From assembly GCA_026709625.1 (NCBI GenBank), contig JAPOSR010000059.1, positions 1 to 64,000 on the forward strand: a stretch of DNA of 64,000 bases, written 5' to 3'. Below the pieces are notes generated by a model, which worked only from the letters and a program-made list of their open reading frames with translations, was not told where the DNA came from and did not search any database. The translations under genes and the position numbers were made by a program. This DNA comes from Chloroflexota bacterium (GTDB taxonomy: Bacteria > Chloroflexota > Anaerolineae > Aggregatilineales > Phototrophicaceae). How positions within the stretch are numbered: the first letter of the stretch is position 1; each line of letters starts with the position of its first letter. Of the stretch, positions 16,666-25,976 are shown in pieces.

Positions 16666-19383
16666 TTGACCGTAGGCGAGGCGGCGGAGGCTGTGACTTC
16701 TGCGCTGGCGTATGTGATCTTGGGCGCTGCCAACGAGGCTGAAGACAGCGAGCGAACGCTGCTCAGCTTCAGCGGCGCGCTGCCCTCGCTCGATGCGGCA
16801 TTCTACACAGCGTTCGCCCAGATGCTGCCAATGCCCGCTGGCGATGATGCGAGGCAGCCGGCTTTGGCTGTGTTGCCCTTCGACAAAGCGCGCATGCTCT
16901 TGATCAACTGTCAGCCCAACACCGATGACGCTGGCTTCACCGAGCATTATGTGTTCGTGACGCAGGGGGCTGCGCCAGACGCCAGCCAACTCGCAGACTG
17001 GCTGACTCATCTGCCCCAGGCGCCCGCCGACCTGGATATGACGATTATGGCGATGTCCGCGCCCGATTTTGTCGCGCCCACAGCCGCCAGCCGGGCAGAG
17101 CGCGTGGGCTGGCTCTTGGAAAAACTGGCGGATGACAAGCTCGCAGCCATCTTGATGCTCTTGAGCGGCTTGATTGACGAGCGCCGCTTGGTTTTTGCGG
17201 GCTTTCCACTCGATTTCAGAGCGCGTCTGCAGCTGGTCGCGGGCTTGCAGGCGCTGCTGCCCGTCCAGATTGCAGCGCGGCTTAGCTTCGCGACTCATGT
17301 GCCTGCCGCCTGCCAGCATACGCCACAACTGACCTTTGCCGACAGCGCCGATGCGGACGATTTTCTTGTGGAATGGGGCGCGCCGCTAGCGAACGAAGCG
17401 GCGACAGCCCATCCTTATCTCGACTTGCTGCGCTCGCTGTGGCAGGGCGATGCGCAATCGCTCGCAAAAGAACTCCAGCGGTTGGATTGCCTGGTTGACG
17501 ATGCGGACATCGGCTTGGCCGCGGCATTGACGGCAGTGGCAGAGCGCTGTCAACTGGACGGGCAAGTGGCGGCCGGCGCAGAGCTTGCGACTGCGGCCAT
17601 GCTCGCGGCGGTGGATGGCGGCGCGCCACCAACGGGCGAATTGCGGCTGATGTATTTCGCGCGTTTGCTGCGCAATGCCCTGCGCAAGCGTGACCGCGTG
17701 GCGGGCCGGCGAGTCGCCGAAGCCATGCAAAGCGACCCGCAGTTGGCCGAGCGGCTTCTGCGCGATCTGGACGCTATGCTGGACGACCAGCCCGATGCTG
17801 TTTATGTGTTCATCCGCAATCGATTGAGCGACCTGGGCATCGATCCAGACTGGATCGCGCGATTGCAGACGGCGGCGCGCAGCTCGCTGGATGTGGCGAT
17901 TCAAGCTGGCGATGGCGGCACCCTGGCGGGCTGGCTCGAGCTGCTGGCGCGCGAACCGCAAAGCTATGCATTGAACGACATCTTGCGCGAAAGCATGTTG
18001 GCCGCTCGCTCGCGCGCCTATGCGGATGGTGACCTGGGCCTGCAGCTGCTTTTGATTGCGGCGCGGCGGTTTCCTGATATCGCCGACGAATCGTGCCGAG
18101 ACGAACGGCTGCTGGCTGCGCTGCCAGAGCCCGGTCGGCTGGCGCTGCAATCTCCATCAGCCGCCCATCTCGCCGCTCTCGCCGACAAAGACGCGGGCAT
18201 TTTTTTGCTGGCGCTCGTGCGCGGCATGCAATCTGTTGACGAGCCTCTGGTTGCGCTGGCCGCGGCGCAACGGCTATGGACTCTGCGCGAAGCCGACGAG
18301 CGCATCAGCCTGCCCGCCGACTATCAGCCCGACGCGCTCATCCAGCAACTGCTGACACAATCCAGCCACCTGTTGGCGGACGACGCGCTGGACTATCTGT
18401 TTGCGCGGCTGGTTGCTGATGGCGCTCTTGCGCCGATTGCCAAAGCTGCCGAGCACCTAGCGGGGCGCCAGCAGCTATTCCCACGCTTGACGCGAACGTT
18501 GGAACGCGCAGCGCTGCCGCTGGAAAAACTTATCGACATCATGAGCGCGGTGGCTGGCATCCAAGATATGCCGCCCCAAGCGCTGGTCGATACCTTCTTC
18601 AGCTTGCTCGATCATCACCACTGGGACGCGCAGGCGCAACGCATGATAGAAACCTTGGCGCGGCTGCTCGCCAAGCGCCCGGCAGCGCAGGCGCCAGACC
18701 GGCATCTCTGGAGGCTGTATGAAAGCTGTCAAGCCTTGCAGCTGGAAGGCGGCTGTCGTGTGGCGGTCAGCCATCTGCTGCGGAGGTATGGCGAAAGCGA
18801 AGAGTCGGCGGATCTCGTGAGTGGCATGGCTCGCATCTGCCAGCAGGTCGCCTGGAGCAGGTCTCTCCAAGAACTCGTCAACGACTGGTGGCGCGGTTAT
18901 GCGCAATCGCTGACGCTGGCGCAGCTGCAGCGGCTGGAGCGCGAGATGGACGGACATCGGCAGCTTGACCCGCAAAAGCAGATCTTGAAGACGGCGCTGG
19001 CTATGCGCCGCTCGCTGCACAGCCGCGACGCAGTCGCTTTTTCCGAAGCCATCAACACCGCTTTCCTCATCGTCGAGCAGTTCACCGATGCCTTTGATGG
19101 CGCGCCTATCGAGATCGATTCCCGCACGATCCGCAGTGAGGTCGATGCGCTCAGCCAGGCGCTGACCAGCGAGCAGCGGCATATTTTGGCGACCAACCTG
19201 CGCAACTTATCGCAGCGCATCACCCAGATGGCGGAAAACCGCAGCAAACCTTCGCTCATCCGCAGCGACGACAGCATCGACCGCCAACTGACGCGTGGCG
19301 AGGCGCAGCCGCATGGCGCGATTGACATGATGAAGTGGGTGGCTGGGTATCTGGACGGCGCGCACCAAGCTGGGGAGGAATGA
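16666..19383 (+). CDS. Large protein of unknown function
   Basis: This 905-codon frame is long, uses the same codon style as its neighbours and has no antisense competitor, so it is very probably a gene. The product is soluble, mostly helical and rich in Ala, Leu and Asp, with no membrane segment or catalytic motif that I can see. The N-terminal 130 residues (LLSFSGALPSLDAAFYTAFAQ, ALAVLPFDKARMLLINCQPN, TEHYVFVTQG) form a compact domain that weakly recalls N-terminal domains of GTPase-associated (GAP1-N-like) proteins; this is a guess. The remaining part looks like helical repeats. The start is uncertain: TTG 16666 is the longest, GTG 16693 is an alternative. It is transcribed away from the WD40/kinase genes. 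Confidence 0.7.
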   Translation: MTVGEAAEAVTSALAYVILGAANEAEDSERTLLSFSGALPSLDAAFYTAFAQMLPMPAGDDARQPALAVLPFDKARMLLINCQPNTDDAGFTEHYVFVTQGAAPDASQLADWLTHLPQAPADLDMTIMAMSAPDFVAPTAASRAERVGWLLEKLADDKLAAILMLLSGLIDERRLVFAGFPLDFRARLQLVAGLQALLPVQIAARLSFATHVPAACQHTPQLTFADSADADDFLVEWGAPLANEAATAHPYLDLLRSLWQGDAQSLAKELQRLDCLVDDADIGLAAALTAVAERCQLDGQVAAGAELATAAMLAAVDGGAPPTGELRLMYFARLLRNALRKRDRVAGRRVAEAMQSDPQLAERLLRDLDAMLDDQPDAVYVFIRNRLSDLGIDPDWIARLQTAARSSLDVAIQAGDGGTLAGWLELLAREPQSYALNDILRESMLAARSRAYADGDLGLQLLLIAARRFPDIADESCRDERLLAALPEPGRLALQSPSAAHLAALADKDAGIFLLALVRGMQSVDEPLVALAAAQRLWTLREADERISLPADYQPDALIQQLLTQSSHLLADDALDYLFARLVADGALAPIAKAAEHLAGRQQLFPRLTRTLERAALPLEKLIDIMSAVAGIQDMPPQALVDTFFSLLDHHHWDAQAQRMIETLARLLAKRPAAQAPDRHLWRLYESCQALQLEGGCRVAVSHLLRRYGESEESADLVSGMARICQQVAWSRSLQELVNDWWRGYAQSLTLAQLQRLEREMDGHRQLDPQKQILKTALAMRRSLHSRDAVAFSEAINTAFLIVEQFTDAFDGAPIEIDSRTIRSEVDALSQALTSEQRHILATNLRNLSQRITQMAENRSKPSLIRSDDSIDRQLTRGEAQPHGAIDMMKWVAGYLDGAHQAGEE

Positions 19384-19430
19384 ATGCCGCGCCTTGCGAG
19401 TTGAGCGCTGTTTGGTAAGAATAACTGACT

Positions 19431-19778
19431 ATGCAAAAGCTCTTTGCCTATGGCACTTTATGCGACCCAGCGACTCAGGAACGACTCTTGGGACGCTGGC
19501 TGGGTGATGGCGCGCCCGATACGCTGCGTGGCTATCGGCTGTCGCGTCTGCGCGGCATTCACGATGACTATACAATCGTGCAGCCCAAGCCTGGCTCGAC
19601 TGTCGCCGGGCGACTCTACCAAGTAACGCGCGAAGAACTGGCAATCCTGGATACCTACGAAGGCGATGCGTACCAGCGCGTCAGTGTCACCCTGATGAGC
19701 AAAACCCGCGCCTGGCTCTATTGCGAAAACCCGCGTTCGCGCTTCAGCCATTATATTGAGCCGCTGGAAAGCGAGTGA
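19431..19778 (+). CDS. Gamma-glutamylcyclotransferase-fold (AIG2-like) protein
   Basis: This 115-residue protein opens MQKLFAYGTLCDP with the YGTL substrate loop, and has LDTYEGDAYQRVSV with the Glu that acts as acid/base in the GGCT/AIG2 fold. Members release 5-oxoproline from gamma-glutamyl amines or peptides, but many small bacterial ones have untested substrates. It lies 47 bases after the 905-residue gene and 16 bases before the Gfo/Idh/MocA gene, all on the plus strand, so an operon with guanine deaminase downstream is plausible. Confidence 0.85.
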   Translation: MQKLFAYGTLCDPATQERLLGRWLGDGAPDTLRGYRLSRLRGIHDDYTIVQPKPGSTVAGRLYQVTREELAILDTYEGDAYQRVSVTLMSKTRAWLYCENPRSRFSHYIEPLESE

Positions 19779-19794
19779 CCAGGAGGGCAGCCCA

Positions 19795-20970
19795 ATGATG
19801 ACACTGGGCATCGGCATCATCGGCATGGGCTGGATGGGCCAGGTGCACGCCCGCTCTTACAGCCTGGCGCGGCAGCGCTTTCCGGCTGGCGGCGTGGCGG
19901 CGCGACTGGTCATCTGCTCGGACAATGTGGCGGAACGCGCTGAATCGGCGCGCGATCTGCTGGGCTTTGAGCGGTCGACTGGCGACTGGCAAGCTGTCAT
20001 TGCCGACCCGGCGGTAGACATTGTCAATATCGCCACGCCCAACCACCTGCACCTGCCCATCGTGGCGGCGGCGGCGCAAGCGGGCAAGCATATCTTCTGC
20101 GAAAAGCCGGTCGGGCGCGACCCAGGCGAAACCGCGCAGATTGAAGCGCTGGCGAGGCGAGCGGGCATACACAGCTTTGTCGGCTTCAATTATCGCTGGG
20201 CGCCACTGGTGCTGCACGCGCGCGACTTGATCCAGCAAGGGGCGCTGGGCGAGCTGCAGCAATACCGCGGCCGTTTCTTCAGCATGTATGGCAGCGACCC
20301 GCTGGGCTTGCTGTCCTGGCGCTTTGACGAGGCGGTCTCGGGATACGGCGCGCTGGGCGACATCATGGCGCATGTGACCGATATGGCGCTTTATCTCTGC
20401 GGCGGCGTGGAGCGGCTGGTCAGCAATGCGCATACATTCATCGCCGAGCGCCCGCTGCCGGCGCCGGGCAGAGGCACGCATTATTCTCGCGGCGCTGCCG
20501 ACGACCGCAAAGGCTCTGTCAGCAACGAAGATTATGTGGGCGCGCTGGTCGAATTTGCGAATGGGGCGCGCGGCACACTGGAAGTTTCGCGCACAATATT
20601 CGGCCCCAAAAATCAATTCGGATTCGAGCTGAATGGCACGCGCGGCGCGATAAGCTGGGACTTTGAGCGCATGAACGAGCTGCAGCTGTATTTGCCAAGC
20701 GCCGATGGCTGTCACGATGGCTATATGCGGCTGGTGGGCGGCGACCGCTATCCCTACCACGCCAATTTTAACCCCGGCGATGGCAGCGGCATCGGCTATG
20801 AAGATATGAAAGTGATCGAAGCCTATCAGTTTTTGAAAGCGGTGGCTTCTGGGCAGCCCCGCGCGCCCAGCCTGGCGGATGCGCTGGCTGTGGCGGAGGT
20901 GCACGCCGCCATGATTCGCTCTTGGCAGAGCGGCGGATGGGAAGCGGTCGCCAGCGCGCGCCTGGATTGA
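19795..20970 (+). CDS. Gfo/Idh/MocA family oxidoreductase
   Basis: The 391-residue protein starts at ATG 19795, which has CAGGAGGG at the right distance. It opens with the NAD(P)-binding IGIIGMGWMGQVHARSY and has HIFCEKPVGRDPGE with the EKP motif typical of the family (Lys acts in catalysis). The C-terminal domain is the alpha/beta half that binds a sugar, inositol or similar polyol; GYGALGDIMAHVTDMALYLCGG holds the conserved Asp/His region. Substrate is not determined. It is complete and adjacent to guanine deaminase. Confidence 0.88.
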   Translation: MMTLGIGIIGMGWMGQVHARSYSLARQRFPAGGVAARLVICSDNVAERAESARDLLGFERSTGDWQAVIADPAVDIVNIATPNHLHLPIVAAAAQAGKHIFCEKPVGRDPGETAQIEALARRAGIHSFVGFNYRWAPLVLHARDLIQQGALGELQQYRGRFFSMYGSDPLGLLSWRFDEAVSGYGALGDIMAHVTDMALYLCGGVERLVSNAHTFIAERPLPAPGRGTHYSRGAADDRKGSVSNEDYVGALVEFANGARGTLEVSRTIFGPKNQFGFELNGTRGAISWDFERMNELQLYLPSADGCHDGYMRLVGGDRYPYHANFNPGDGSGIGYEDMKVIEAYQFLKAVASGQPRAPSLADALAVAEVHAAMIRSWQSGGWEAVASARLD

Positions 20971-20999
20971 CTTTGCCAATAGAAACAGCGAGGCGCAGC

Positions 21000-22307
21000 T
21001 TGAAGCAACTTTGCCTGCGCGGCCGACTATATACGCTGATCGACGATCCCTTTTTGCAGGCGCCGTCCGATTGCGTCTTCAGCTGTGAAGACGGGCTGAT
21101 CATCACCCGCAATGGGGTGATCGAGGCGGTCGGCGATTATGCGAGCCTGCGCGGGCGCTTGTCTCCAGAAGCTGAGCTGCGGCATTATCCAGACGCGCTT
21201 TTGCTGCCCGGTTTCATCGACGCCCACATCCATTACCCGCAGGTCGAGATCATCGGTTCTTTTGGCGCGCAGCTGCTGGAATGGCTGCAAAGGTATACCT
21301 TCCCGGCTGAAGCCAAATTCCGTGATCCCGCGCATGCCCGGCGCATCGCCGATTTCTTCGTGGCAGAGCTGCTGCGCAATGGCACGACATCGGCATCGGT
21401 CTTTTGCACATCCGCGCCGGGCTCGGTGGAGGCCATCTTTGCCGCGGCGCAGGATGTGAATATGCTGATTCTGGCTGGCAAAATGATGATGGACCGCCAT
21501 GCCCCCGCCGAGCTGCTAGACGCCGCGCAAGCCAGCTATGATGAATCCAAAGCCTTGATCAAACGCTGGCACGGCAAGGGGCGCTGCCTCTATACAGTGA
21601 CGCCGCGCTTTGCCCTCACCAGCAGCCGCGAGCAGCTTGCCTTGGCGGGCGCATTGCTGCGCGAATATGGTGATCTGCGCCTGCAATCGCATATTTCCGA
21701 AAATATCGATGAGATGGCGCGCGCAAAAGAACTCTTCCCCGAGCGCGCCAATTATACCGATATCTATGCGCATTATGGATTGCTGGACTCGCGGGCGATT
21801 TATGGACACGGCATCCACTTGAGCGAGGGCGAATGGCAACGCTTCCATGAGGCTGGCGCAAAGATCGCCCATTGCCCGACATCTAACTTTTTTATCGGCA
21901 GCGGTCTGTTTGATATGGCGCGCGCGCGGAATGCGGCGCGGCCGGTGACAGTTGGCTTGGGGACCGATGTCGGCGGCGGCACCAGCTTCTCGATGTTGAA
22001 GACGATGAGCGCGGCTTACCAGATGGCGCAGCTGCGCGGCACAAGCCTGACAGCGGCGCAGTGTTATTATTTGGCGACCTTGGGCAGCGCGGAAGCGTTG
22101 GGGATAGCGGGGGAGGCCGGCAGTCTGCAAGCGGGCTGCGCTGCCGATGTCATCGTGCTGGATCCACGCGCGACCCCCTTGCTGCGATTGCGGGCGGATG
22201 AGGCCGGTACATTGGATGAACTGCTGTTTGCGCTGTTGATCTGCGCCGATGACCGGGCGGTGGCGGCCACTTATGTGGCAGGCGAATTGGTCTATGCGCG
22301 CGATTGA
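21000..22307 (+). CDS. guaD: Guanine deaminase
   Basis: The 435-residue amidohydrolase has PGFIDAHIHYPQ (metal-binding HxH), SHISENIDEM, YGHGIHLSEGEWQRF (His), HCPTSNFFIGSGLFDM and GLGTDVGGGTSFSM (Asp). HCPTSNFFIGSG and the DAHIHYPQ form are specific marks of guanine deaminases, which convert guanine to xanthine and ammonia. TTG 21000, with GAGG six bases upstream, gives a start (MKQLCLRG) of normal length; an ATG at 20922 would overlap the previous gene. Its 3' end overlaps the convergent glycosyltransferase gene by 16 bases. No purine transporter or xanthine dehydrogenase is in the window. Confidence 0.9.
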   Translation: MKQLCLRGRLYTLIDDPFLQAPSDCVFSCEDGLIITRNGVIEAVGDYASLRGRLSPEAELRHYPDALLLPGFIDAHIHYPQVEIIGSFGAQLLEWLQRYTFPAEAKFRDPAHARRIADFFVAELLRNGTTSASVFCTSAPGSVEAIFAAAQDVNMLILAGKMMMDRHAPAELLDAAQASYDESKALIKRWHGKGRCLYTVTPRFALTSSREQLALAGALLREYGDLRLQSHISENIDEMARAKELFPERANYTDIYAHYGLLDSRAIYGHGIHLSEGEWQRFHEAGAKIAHCPTSNFFIGSGLFDMARARNAARPVTVGLGTDVGGGTSFSMLKTMSAAYQMAQLRGTSLTAAQCYYLATLGSAEALGIAGEAGSLQAGCAADVIVLDPRATPLLRLRADEAGTLDELLFALLICADDRAVAATYVAGELVYARD

Positions 22308-24187
22308 CCCACGCTGACCTCGCTCAACTCGACATGATCGGCACCGCCAACCGGCAATCGGGCGAAGGCATCAGTCGCGTCGTACAGGCTCAAGGTCAGC
22401 CGATAATCGCCAGCGGGCAGATCCAGCGGGATCTCCAGCGCATGCTGGTCGACAACCAGCCTGCCAGACGCCCAGCCGATTGTGGGCTCTGCGCCGCCGG
22501 CTGGTTCGCTGTCGCGCTGCGCGACCAAAATACCCGCTGTGTCCAACAGCTGCAACGCGACCTTGTAGCGCTTGTTCACAGGCTGCCACGCCGACCAGAC
22601 CAGCCGCGTCAGGATCAAATCGCCTGCCGAAAGCGCGGCTGAATTCAATGTGTAGGCTTCCAGCATGATTGCGCTCCCGAAAGACCAGCCGGCGGATATC
22701 GGCTCGCCCAGGTCATCGGAGCTGGCATAGCGCAAATAGCGCAGGTCGCCCAACCAGCGGTCGCTGATTTCAAAGGCTTGGCGGTTTAGCGTATCTTCGA
22801 CGATCTGGCGGGGGTCTTGCTCACGAGCGCCATACAAGATCACATGCAGGCGGTCGCGCCTTTCGATGATGTCGCTGACCTCGCTGCGGGTGGCTTCGTC
22901 GTCGCGCGTGCTGGGCAAAGCGTAGGCGGGCGCGCTGCCGCGATAATAATAGTCGAGAAGGTCGACCAAGCCAGGCGCGCTAAAGACGATGCCATCGCCC
23001 GGGCGCAGGTCGGTTTCGATCTCCCGCACGAGCCCGCGCATGTCGTCGCGCTGGAAGTCGCTGTGATGATAGAGATTGTCCAGCCCCGCCAGCATGGTCA
23101 GCAAGATCGCCCCCAGCGCCAGCGCAGCCGCCAGCCTGGCCAGCCGCAGGCGCCACATCACCCACACGCCGCGCCCCAGCAGCAGCGCAAAGGCCAGCTG
23201 GGCCGGCAGCAAAAAACGCAGATAACGCGTCGTCAAGTCTAGACTCACATACGCAAAGACTGAGACGCCCAGCCAGGCCAAGGGCAGCAGCAAGCGCCAC
23301 CCGCCACGCCGCGCCCTCATTGGCAGCAGAGCCGCCAGCAGCAGCAAGCCAAATGCCAGCCAAGCCAGCCCCATATCCAGCGCATGATTGCTGCCAAAGG
23401 CGAAGCGCCCGGCGATCATCTCCAGGACTTCGGCGGGCGGGATGACCTGCGCGCGGTTGGGACGCGAAAAAACTTGCTGCAAAGAGTGCGGCAGCCAAGG
23501 CAAAAAAAGCAGCGCAGCCAGGCAATTCGCCAGCGCATAATCGAGGAAAACCTGCCAAACAGTTCGCGAGCCCGCGGCTGATGCCCCCCGTCTTCTGCGC
23601 AGCAGCGACTCAAGCAGCCACAGTCCGCTCAGCAGCGCCTGCCCGAGCATGACCAGCGCGAACACAACCTGCGTGTACAGGCCCAGCGCGTTGACCAAGC
23701 CAAAAGCCGCGACTGCTCGCTTGCGCCCGCTCCGCTGTTGCAAAATGCGGATGAAGAGGCACATGCTAGCGCCAGCGACGGCTGTCAGCATGGCGTACAT
23801 GCGCGCCTCTTGCGCATAGTAGATGCTGAAGCTGTTGAGCGTCACCAAAGCGGCCGCAGCCACTCCCGCCAAGCCGCCATAGAGCCGAGCGCCCAGCGCG
23901 TAGACAAACGCTATGCTGAGAAGGCTGAACAGCGCCGACGGCAGACGCAGCGCAAACTCAGAATCGCCCGCTATATCTGTCCAGACAGCCAGCAGCGCAA
24001 AATAGGCAGGCGTATGCACATTGACTTGCAGCAGCGGGACCAACTCAGCCAGGCTGCGCGCGCTATGGGCTGCCGTTATGCCTTCGTCATACCAGAGCGA
24101 CTGCGCAGCCAGCCGGTGAAAACGCGCCGCCGCCGCCAACAGCAGCAGCGCCAGCAGCAGCCCCAGCCAGCCCCGCTCCCGCTTCAT
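22292..24187 (-). CDS. GT39-like membrane glycosyltransferase
   Basis: This 631-residue protein has about 10-12 membrane helices in its first 400 residues. After the first helix comes SLWYDEGITAAHSA, with the acidic pair expected for the catalytic first loop of GT39/PMT-type transferases (dolichyl- or undecaprenyl-phosphate sugar donors). YYAQEARMYAM follows, the conserved loop of the ArnT/PMT_2 class. The last 230 residues are extracytoplasmic. Such enzymes add a sugar to protein or lipid at the outer face. The start overlaps the stop of the upstream hydrolase gene (ATGA), so the two are translationally coupled. Confidence 0.85.
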   Translation of the reverse strand: MKRERGWLGLLLALLLLAAAARFHRLAAQSLWYDEGITAAHSARSLAELVPLLQVNVHTPAYFALLAVWTDIAGDSEFALRLPSALFSLLSIAFVYALGARLYGGLAGVAAAALVTLNSFSIYYAQEARMYAMLTAVAGASMCLFIRILQQRSGRKRAVAAFGLVNALGLYTQVVFALVMLGQALLSGLWLLESLLRRRRGASAAGSRTVWQVFLDYALANCLAALLFLPWLPHSLQQVFSRPNRAQVIPPAEVLEMIAGRFAFGSNHALDMGLAWLAFGLLLLAALLPMRARRGGWRLLLPLAWLGVSVFAYVSLDLTTRYLRFLLPAQLAFALLLGRGVWVMWRLRLARLAAALALGAILLTMLAGLDNLYHHSDFQRDDMRGLVREIETDLRPGDGIVFSAPGLVDLLDYYYRGSAPAYALPSTRDDEATRSEVSDIIERRDRLHVILYGAREQDPRQIVEDTLNRQAFEISDRWLGDLRYLRYASSDDLGEPISAGWSFGSAIMLEAYTLNSAALSAGDLILTRLVWSAWQPVNKRYKVALQLLDTAGILVAQRDSEPAGGAEPTIGWASGRLVVDQHALEIPLDLPAGDYRLTLSLYDATDAFARLPVGGADHVELSEVSVGQSRA

Positions 24188-25863
24188 CGCCGCCGCTCGC
24201 GCAAAGCGACAGCCAGCCAAACCAGCGCAACCAGCCCGAGCGTCGCTGCCAGCGCCAGCCAAGCCAACAGCCGGGCATCGCCGCGGTCATAGACGACGAT
24301 CTCGTCCACCACCAAGGGGCCAGCGCCGAAGTGGATTGCTTGCGTCTGCGCCAAGCCGTCCGAGACAGGCAGGCGGCTGATGCGCCAAGGGCTCGCAAGC
24401 GCCGCTTCGCGCCAGCGAATTGTCAGCGCCGTGCCATGCGCGCGGAAGGCGATGCCCGCCGTAAAAGCCTGCGCGCGCCCAAAACGCGCTGTTTCGTCTC
24501 GCAGCGCTTCGCCAACCGACTCGATCTGCCAGGTTTCAGCTTGGTGCGTGCCGCGATAAAGCGTTGGCTGCTGGCTGTTGATGTAATTCGCCACGCTGTC
24601 ATAAATAGGCAGCGGCGTAAAGCTGGGCTTTTCGGGCTGGTAGTCTGGCTCGACCATGCGGAAGTAATAAAAGGCTTGTCCGGCTTCAAAGGGGTCGGGG
24701 CGGGTGAAAAACCAGTACATGGTATTGCCCACCCAGGTCCAGTCTCGCTGGGCGCGTTCATAAAACATCGGCATGTACTGCGCGGCTTGCTGCTGCGTCA
24801 CATTGCCGTAGTTCGCATAGCCGACGATCTGCTCGGGCGGCAGCTCGGCGTCCAGCGTGGCATTCCAAGCCACTTCGCTCAGCCAGATCGGCTTGTGGGC
24901 ATCGCCATTGCGCACCATGATGTCGCGGTAATAGGTATGGCGAGCGACATTGACCGAAGTCGCGCGCAGCCGCTGGTCGGTGGGTCCGCTGCGCAAGCCA
25001 TAACCCTGCGCCGAAAGCACATCAAAACATGCGCCCGCGCCATGATCATAGAGCGCTTGCAAATAGACCAGGTCGCTCATGCCCCAATAGCCGTCCAAGG
25101 CGATGGTCTGGGCGATTGCGGCGCTGACGACAACGATAGCGGGGTCGATGGCTTTCAGCGCGTCGTAAGTTCGGCAGAGCATCTGCGCATAGCCAGCCGG
25201 GTCGACAGGGTTGTCGCCCCATTCGGGATAGATATTGGGTTCATTCCATATTTGATAATGCGTGATGCGCCCACGATAGCGGCTGGCCACTGTGGCTGCA
25301 AAATTGACAAAATCTTGCAGGTCGTCGGGCGGGGCAAGGTCTAGCTCGTCGGGCTTGGCGCGCGACCAGCGGGGCGGGTTGCTCAGGCGCACCAGCAAGC
25401 GCAACCCATGCCGTTCGCTCAGATCAACAATCTGGTCGTATTTCAGCCAGGCGTCTATCGTATCGCGGATGCCATCGCCATCGCGGTCGATGCGGCTGTC
25501 GGTGTACTGTCCGCGCCCGTCAGTCTCGATATCTTCCCAAGGGAATTCTTGGCGCAGCCAACGAAAACCAGCCGCGCGAATCATCCGCAGCATGGCTTCG
25601 ATCTTGTCTGCCTCGACCTCTTGCTGCAAGAAAGTATTGACGCCATAGGGCGCATCGGCTTTGTGATCGATGGCGGCGAGCGGGTCAGTATCCAGCGGAT
25701 GCCGGAGCAGGTTGCCAGCGACTTCCACCAAACCGCGCGCCTGGGCGAGTGGCATTTCTTCGCCAGTCTGCGACCAGATGACTTGCCAAGCCAGCCCGCG
25801 ACCATGCAGATCCAGCCCAAGCAAGGCGGCGGCGAAGAGGAACAAGGCGATGAGTCGGCGCAT
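24184..25863 (-). CDS. Membrane-attached TIM-barrel glycoside hydrolase-like protein
   Basis: The 559-residue protein starts with a signal peptide (MRRLIALFLFAAALLGLDLHG) and ends with a membrane helix (LAWLALAATLGLVALVWLAVAL) and an RERRR tail. Between them is a clan GH-A-like barrel: THYQIWNEPNIYP gives the acid/base Glu and PIWLSEVAWNA the nucleophile Glu. The nearest types are GH39/GH5-like, without a safe family assignment. The gene overlaps the GT39 gene by four bases (ATGA), so a glycan-making and a glycan-cutting enzyme are made together. Substrate is unknown. Confidence 0.82.
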   Translation of the reverse strand: MRRLIALFLFAAALLGLDLHGRGLAWQVIWSQTGEEMPLAQARGLVEVAGNLLRHPLDTDPLAAIDHKADAPYGVNTFLQQEVEADKIEAMLRMIRAAGFRWLRQEFPWEDIETDGRGQYTDSRIDRDGDGIRDTIDAWLKYDQIVDLSERHGLRLLVRLSNPPRWSRAKPDELDLAPPDDLQDFVNFAATVASRYRGRITHYQIWNEPNIYPEWGDNPVDPAGYAQMLCRTYDALKAIDPAIVVVSAAIAQTIALDGYWGMSDLVYLQALYDHGAGACFDVLSAQGYGLRSGPTDQRLRATSVNVARHTYYRDIMVRNGDAHKPIWLSEVAWNATLDAELPPEQIVGYANYGNVTQQQAAQYMPMFYERAQRDWTWVGNTMYWFFTRPDPFEAGQAFYYFRMVEPDYQPEKPSFTPLPIYDSVANYINSQQPTLYRGTHQAETWQIESVGEALRDETARFGRAQAFTAGIAFRAHGTALTIRWREAALASPWRISRLPVSDGLAQTQAIHFGAGPLVVDEIVVYDRGDARLLAWLALAATLGLVALVWLAVALRERRR

Positions 25864-25976
25864 GCGGCGAATTATACGGGATGAATGGACAATGCGCGGC
25901 GGCAATATGTGGCGCTCGATTTGGCAGCGGGGCGATGGTGTGCTTTACTTGTGGGTGAGGATTGGCGAGAGTGCCT

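Noticed and set aside
19744-20979. 411-codon minus-strand frame
   Set aside because: It covers the Gfo/Idh/MocA gene, whose Rossmann and EKP motifs are certain.
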